The position numbers and the translations under genes were made by a program. Shown here piece by piece: positions 61,475 to 64,000 of a stretch of 64,000 bases of DNA (the stretch's first letter is position 1; the number at the start of each line of letters is the position of its first letter). The DNA lies in assembly GCF_026342835.1 (NCBI RefSeq), contig NZ_JAPEMI010000004.1, forward strand, positions 1 through 64,000, given 5' to 3'. The notes beneath the pieces were generated by a model. The model was not told the DNA's origin, ran no database searches, and saw only the letters and a program-made list of their open reading frames with translations. Source of the stretch: Streptomyces sp. NBC_00154 (GTDB taxonomy: Bacteria > Actinomycetota > Actinomycetes > Streptomycetales > Streptomycetaceae).

Positions 61475-62631
61475 CGGCCCCCCTCCAGAAACTCCCGAGG
61501 AGAGGGAACCCGCTCGACCGCGTCCCGGAGCCTCGACGGCTTGGGGTGCAGGTAGGGGCGGGCCGACTCCGGGTTCTTCTGGCCCAGGAGGGCCTGAACC
61601 TCGTCCAGGCTGCCCCCGGCATCGGCCACGTTGCTGGCCATCGCATGCCGGCCCATGCGCGGAGTGACCACCCGGCCCAGACCCGCTCGCCGGGACAGGG
61701 ACCCGCAGAGCTCACCGATCGCGTCCGTGGTGATCGGGGCCCCGTAGGGCGGGCGAAAGAGGTTGACGAGCAAGAAGTCGCTGCCGCCCGAGCCCAGCAC
61801 TTCGTGTCGTTCCACGGCGTACTGGTCGACGGCCATCACCACGAGGTGGTCCACCGGCATGGCCCACGACTTCTTGGACTTCGACCAGGCGCCGTTCTCG
61901 TTCTGCCGTCGCGTGACGTGCACGTGGGCGCCCTCGACCGAGCACCCCAGGGCCCGGGAGTCCATCATCAAGTGAGGATCGCTGCGGTGCAGGCCAGCGA
62001 CCTGCCCCGGCCGCAAACCGACACGGGTAAGGAGCAGCAGCGTCAGCCGATCGCGGGCCGAGCGACAGGCCAGGAACATCGCCACGACTTCCTCGTCGCT
62101 GGCCCGGTCGATGTTCGTCTCCGGTTCCTGGACCCTGTGCCTCGCCCGCATCCGATAGCGCATCCCCCCGCTCTCCGCTCGCGCTACCTCCGGCAGGTCC
62201 AGGTCGTCGCCGATCTCGTAGAGCTGTTCCAATACCCAGGTCGGGGCTGCCTTGTTCGCCACCGCGTGCAGAAGGAACATCCGCACCGCGGTCAGCACCT
62301 TATTGATCCGGATCTCGCCCCGTACCGGCTTGGATCCCGGTCCCGGCACCACGACCTGACGCGAACCGCTCCTGCCTGGCGTCCACTTCAGCCAGATCAT
62401 GAACAGCCCCATGTCCCGGGCCGCAGTCCGCCAGTCGCGCCGGGTGAGCAGGCACCAGAGCAGAAACAGACAGATGCCCTCCGCGTACGCCTTCGTCGTC
62501 GTCTCCGCTCGACCGCGCGCCAGGCGCAGCTCCTGCAGGAAGCGATCCACCTCCTCGACGACGCCCAGGTCGTTGTTCACCACAGTCCAGTACCGGGTGC
62601 CCGATGGGAGCACCACAGGGAATGCACGCAC
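61471..62631 (-). CDS. Tyrosine recombinase, TnpA-like
   Basis: 386 residues from GTG 62631 (AGGGG six bases before); the open frame extends to 62682. N-terminal SAM-like core-binding domain (VDRFLQELRLARGRAETTTKAYAEGICLFLLWC), catalytic Arg in LLLLTRVGLRPGQVAGLH, HxxR-like box GRHAMASNVADAGGSLDEVQALLGQKN, and Tyr in SARPYLHPKP. The first box has RMGRH where the family usually has H-x-L-R-H, a variation seen in Tn554 TnpA-like proteins. First gene of the three-gene recombination operon. Confidence 0.82.
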   Translation of the reverse strand: MRAFPVVLPSGTRYWTVVNNDLGVVEEVDRFLQELRLARGRAETTTKAYAEGICLFLLWCLLTRRDWRTAARDMGLFMIWLKWTPGRSGSRQVVVPGPGSKPVRGEIRINKVLTAVRMFLLHAVANKAAPTWVLEQLYEIGDDLDLPEVARAESGGMRYRMRARHRVQEPETNIDRASDEEVVAMFLACRSARDRLTLLLLTRVGLRPGQVAGLHRSDPHLMMDSRALGCSVEGAHVHVTRRQNENGAWSKSKKSWAMPVDHLVVMAVDQYAVERHEVLGSGGSDFLLVNLFRPPYGAPITTDAIGELCGSLSRRAGLGRVVTPRMGRHAMASNVADAGGSLDEVQALLGQKNPESARPYLHPKPSRLRDAVERVPSPREFLEGGR

Positions 62632-62856
62632 TTCTACCCCTACTCCATGACTCGATCTGCACGACCAGCCACAGAGCCACACCCCCCGAGAACCGTCGCA
62701 GCACCCTCAACGAGGGGACCATCTACGACGTCACGCCACGGCCAGGGAACCCCCAGAGAATCAGCCGATCCCCGGAGACGACGCGGCGATCCTCGGCAAG
62801 GTCGTCGCGGTATTGCGCGCGATCTGACAGCCACGCAGGGCCAGCCTGAGACCCTC

Positions 62857-64000
62857 TCAGCGTGTTGCCCGCAGGTACTCGCGCCGTGTGGTGACCAAGG
62901 CGCGCCACCGCGCACGGGTCTGCGGTTCCCCGTCGAGCCATCGTGCCTGCGAGTGGGCCTCAGCGGGCAGCGGGAGGTCGGCCATGAAGTGGGCGATGTC
63001 TACGTAGTAGGCGTAATCGCCGCCCTGAGTCAGGGCGCGTAGCCGGGAGATTGAACCGGCCACCTTGTCCTGCGCGTCGAGCACGGCGTAGTGGAAGCAG
63101 AGGCCCAGCTCGAGGGTGGTCTGGGCAGCGACCACGCCGGCGCCGCTGATGTCGGTGCGCAGCAGGTGTGCGCGGTCTTCGATGTCGCCTGCGGTTCCGG
63201 CGTCGCGGACGAGGGCGGCGATCTGGGTGGTGAGAGTGGTGGCGCGCAGATCGACTCCGGTGAGGAACTGCTGGGCGAGTGTGAGTTCGTCGTCGGCCTG
63301 GTCGGGATCGGTGAAGGCGAGGATGAGAGCGCGCTGGGCCTGGGCGATGGCCCGTTCGCCGGCGACGCCGTGCTGCTCAGCCTCGTCCCGTGCGGCTGCG
63401 TGCGCGGTGGCTGCCCTCGCCATCTCGGCCTGGGTCCACCACACATCGCCCAGGACGCGGTGGTGGCGGCCAGCCCAGCCGAGCGTGCGGGCAGTTTCGA
63501 GGGCGGTGGAGAAGTCTCCGGCAAGACGGGCGAGGTGTGCCAGGCCGCGTCGCGCGCCGGGCGCGAGGCGACCACCCCCATCGGCAACGTGCTGCATCCC
63601 ACGGCGCGATTCGCTGCTGCGCCCGAGATCGCGGTCGGCCTTGGCGCGGTAGTAGACGACCATGTCGTGCAGGTCGGGGGGAGCAGCCTGGTGTTGATGA
63701 CAGTGGTGAGCCGGGTGACGGTGCGCTCACGATGCTCGTGCTGCCGGCGGGCGAGGGCGCTGAGGGTCTCCATCAGAGCGTCGGCTGGAGTTTCCAGCTC
63801 CAGCGTGTCAGTTGGGTCCTGCGACGCGGGCGGTGCGAGAGGCTCCCATACAGAGTCGCTGACGTATTGCCAGGTTGCCTCCGCGAGCCAGCCGAGTTCG
63901 AGACGGAAGTCGCGTGCGACGGCCAGTCCCTGGCGCAGGCATCCGACCAGCAGCATCCGGCCCGGCGCCGTACTGGTGGCCCACTGCTCGCCCACTCCCG
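62857..64000 (-). pseudogene. Helical (TPR-like) regulator-type protein, frameshifted and cut by the window edge
   Basis: The upstream - strand frame (from the edge to about 63680; LEYGWLAEATWQYVSD-like helices, ALMETLSALARRQHEHRERTVTRL) and the downstream frame (63670-62857; DMVVYYRAKADRDLGR, ARRGLAHLARLAGDFSTALETART) are one protein. They join at a run of six G (63676-63681), where one more base would restore the frame (LLPPDLHDMVVYY). The protein is an all-helical repeat domain of the kind attached to Streptomyces XRE regulators. Its N-terminus lies outside the window. Confidence 0.6.

Overview
The window is about 64 kb of high-GC actinobacterial DNA, almost certainly from Streptomyces or a close relative. 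GTG starts and overlapping start/stop codons (ATGA, GTGA) are common. Gene content is that of a large conjugative plasmid or integrated plasmid: partition genes, transfer genes, paired winged-helix replication-type genes, defence-like cargo and decayed mobile elements. No telomere genes, rRNA or tRNA were seen. I also found no convincing relaxase.

Layout. 1-1120: an IS481-family transposase running off the left edge through a 53-base C homopolymer, and a second IS481-like tail. 1465-3614: parA-parB, with three near-identical 17-bp palindromes inside the parB coding sequence. 3730-5370: a Spd/DUF2637-like membrane protein. 5396-6250: a dense array of TGACCGAT repeats, with a second repeat family (GGCTTGCCCA) at 5638-5804, running into a sigma-like HTH gene. 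5850-15121: a tightly coupled type IV secretion (conjugation) operon (TcpC-like, pilin-like, VirB3/PrgI-like, VirB4, VirB6-like, lytic transglycosylase-NlpC/P60). 15440-21109, opposite strand: a broken secreted-protein gene and a conflict-type module (Trypco1-like small protein plus a trypsin / nSTAND ATPase / beta-propeller giant). 21803-25841: the transfer operon resumes (13-codon leader ORF, TM protein, VirD4-like coupling ATPase, replication-relaxation family protein, hypothetical). 26630-27778: two winged-helix replication-type proteins with upstream palindromes. 28091-30771: HAD phosphatase, XRE regulator, zinc-ribbon protein. 31043-42700: a complete Tad/Flp pilus operon (lipoprotein, secreted protein, CpaB, degenerate CpaE, TadA, a 30-aa coupled ORF, TadB, TadC, Flp, TadE, TadE/F, TadG) ending with a giant LysM-BTAD membrane regulator. 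43020-46383: unknown genes. 46447-50130: a degenerate zone (dehydratase-like and LexA relics) around a double-HTH membrane protein. 50244-51905: an intact IS5-like element with a passenger gene and a TTA target duplication. 51906-57409: a TPR-CHAT protease divergent from a zinc-ribbon/four-TM membrane pair. 57640-58194: a fused ISL3/IS3 transposase relic. 58479-62631: a Tn554-like set of two tyrosine recombinases plus a DUF6262-like helper. 62857-64000: a frameshifted TPR-type protein running off the right edge.

How it works together (inference). ParAB and the palindromes give segregation. The T4SS genes, coupling ATPase and Tad pilus make a composite mating machine. The protease-STAND and CHAT modules look like defence or conflict cargo, the first placed inside the transfer region. 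The strongest candidates for something undescribed are the CHAT/zinc-ribbon/membrane-protein locus, the centromere-like repeats written into parB, and the TGACCGAT array written into both promoter and coding DNA of the regulator. All family assignments come from reading motifs by eye; no database search was run.
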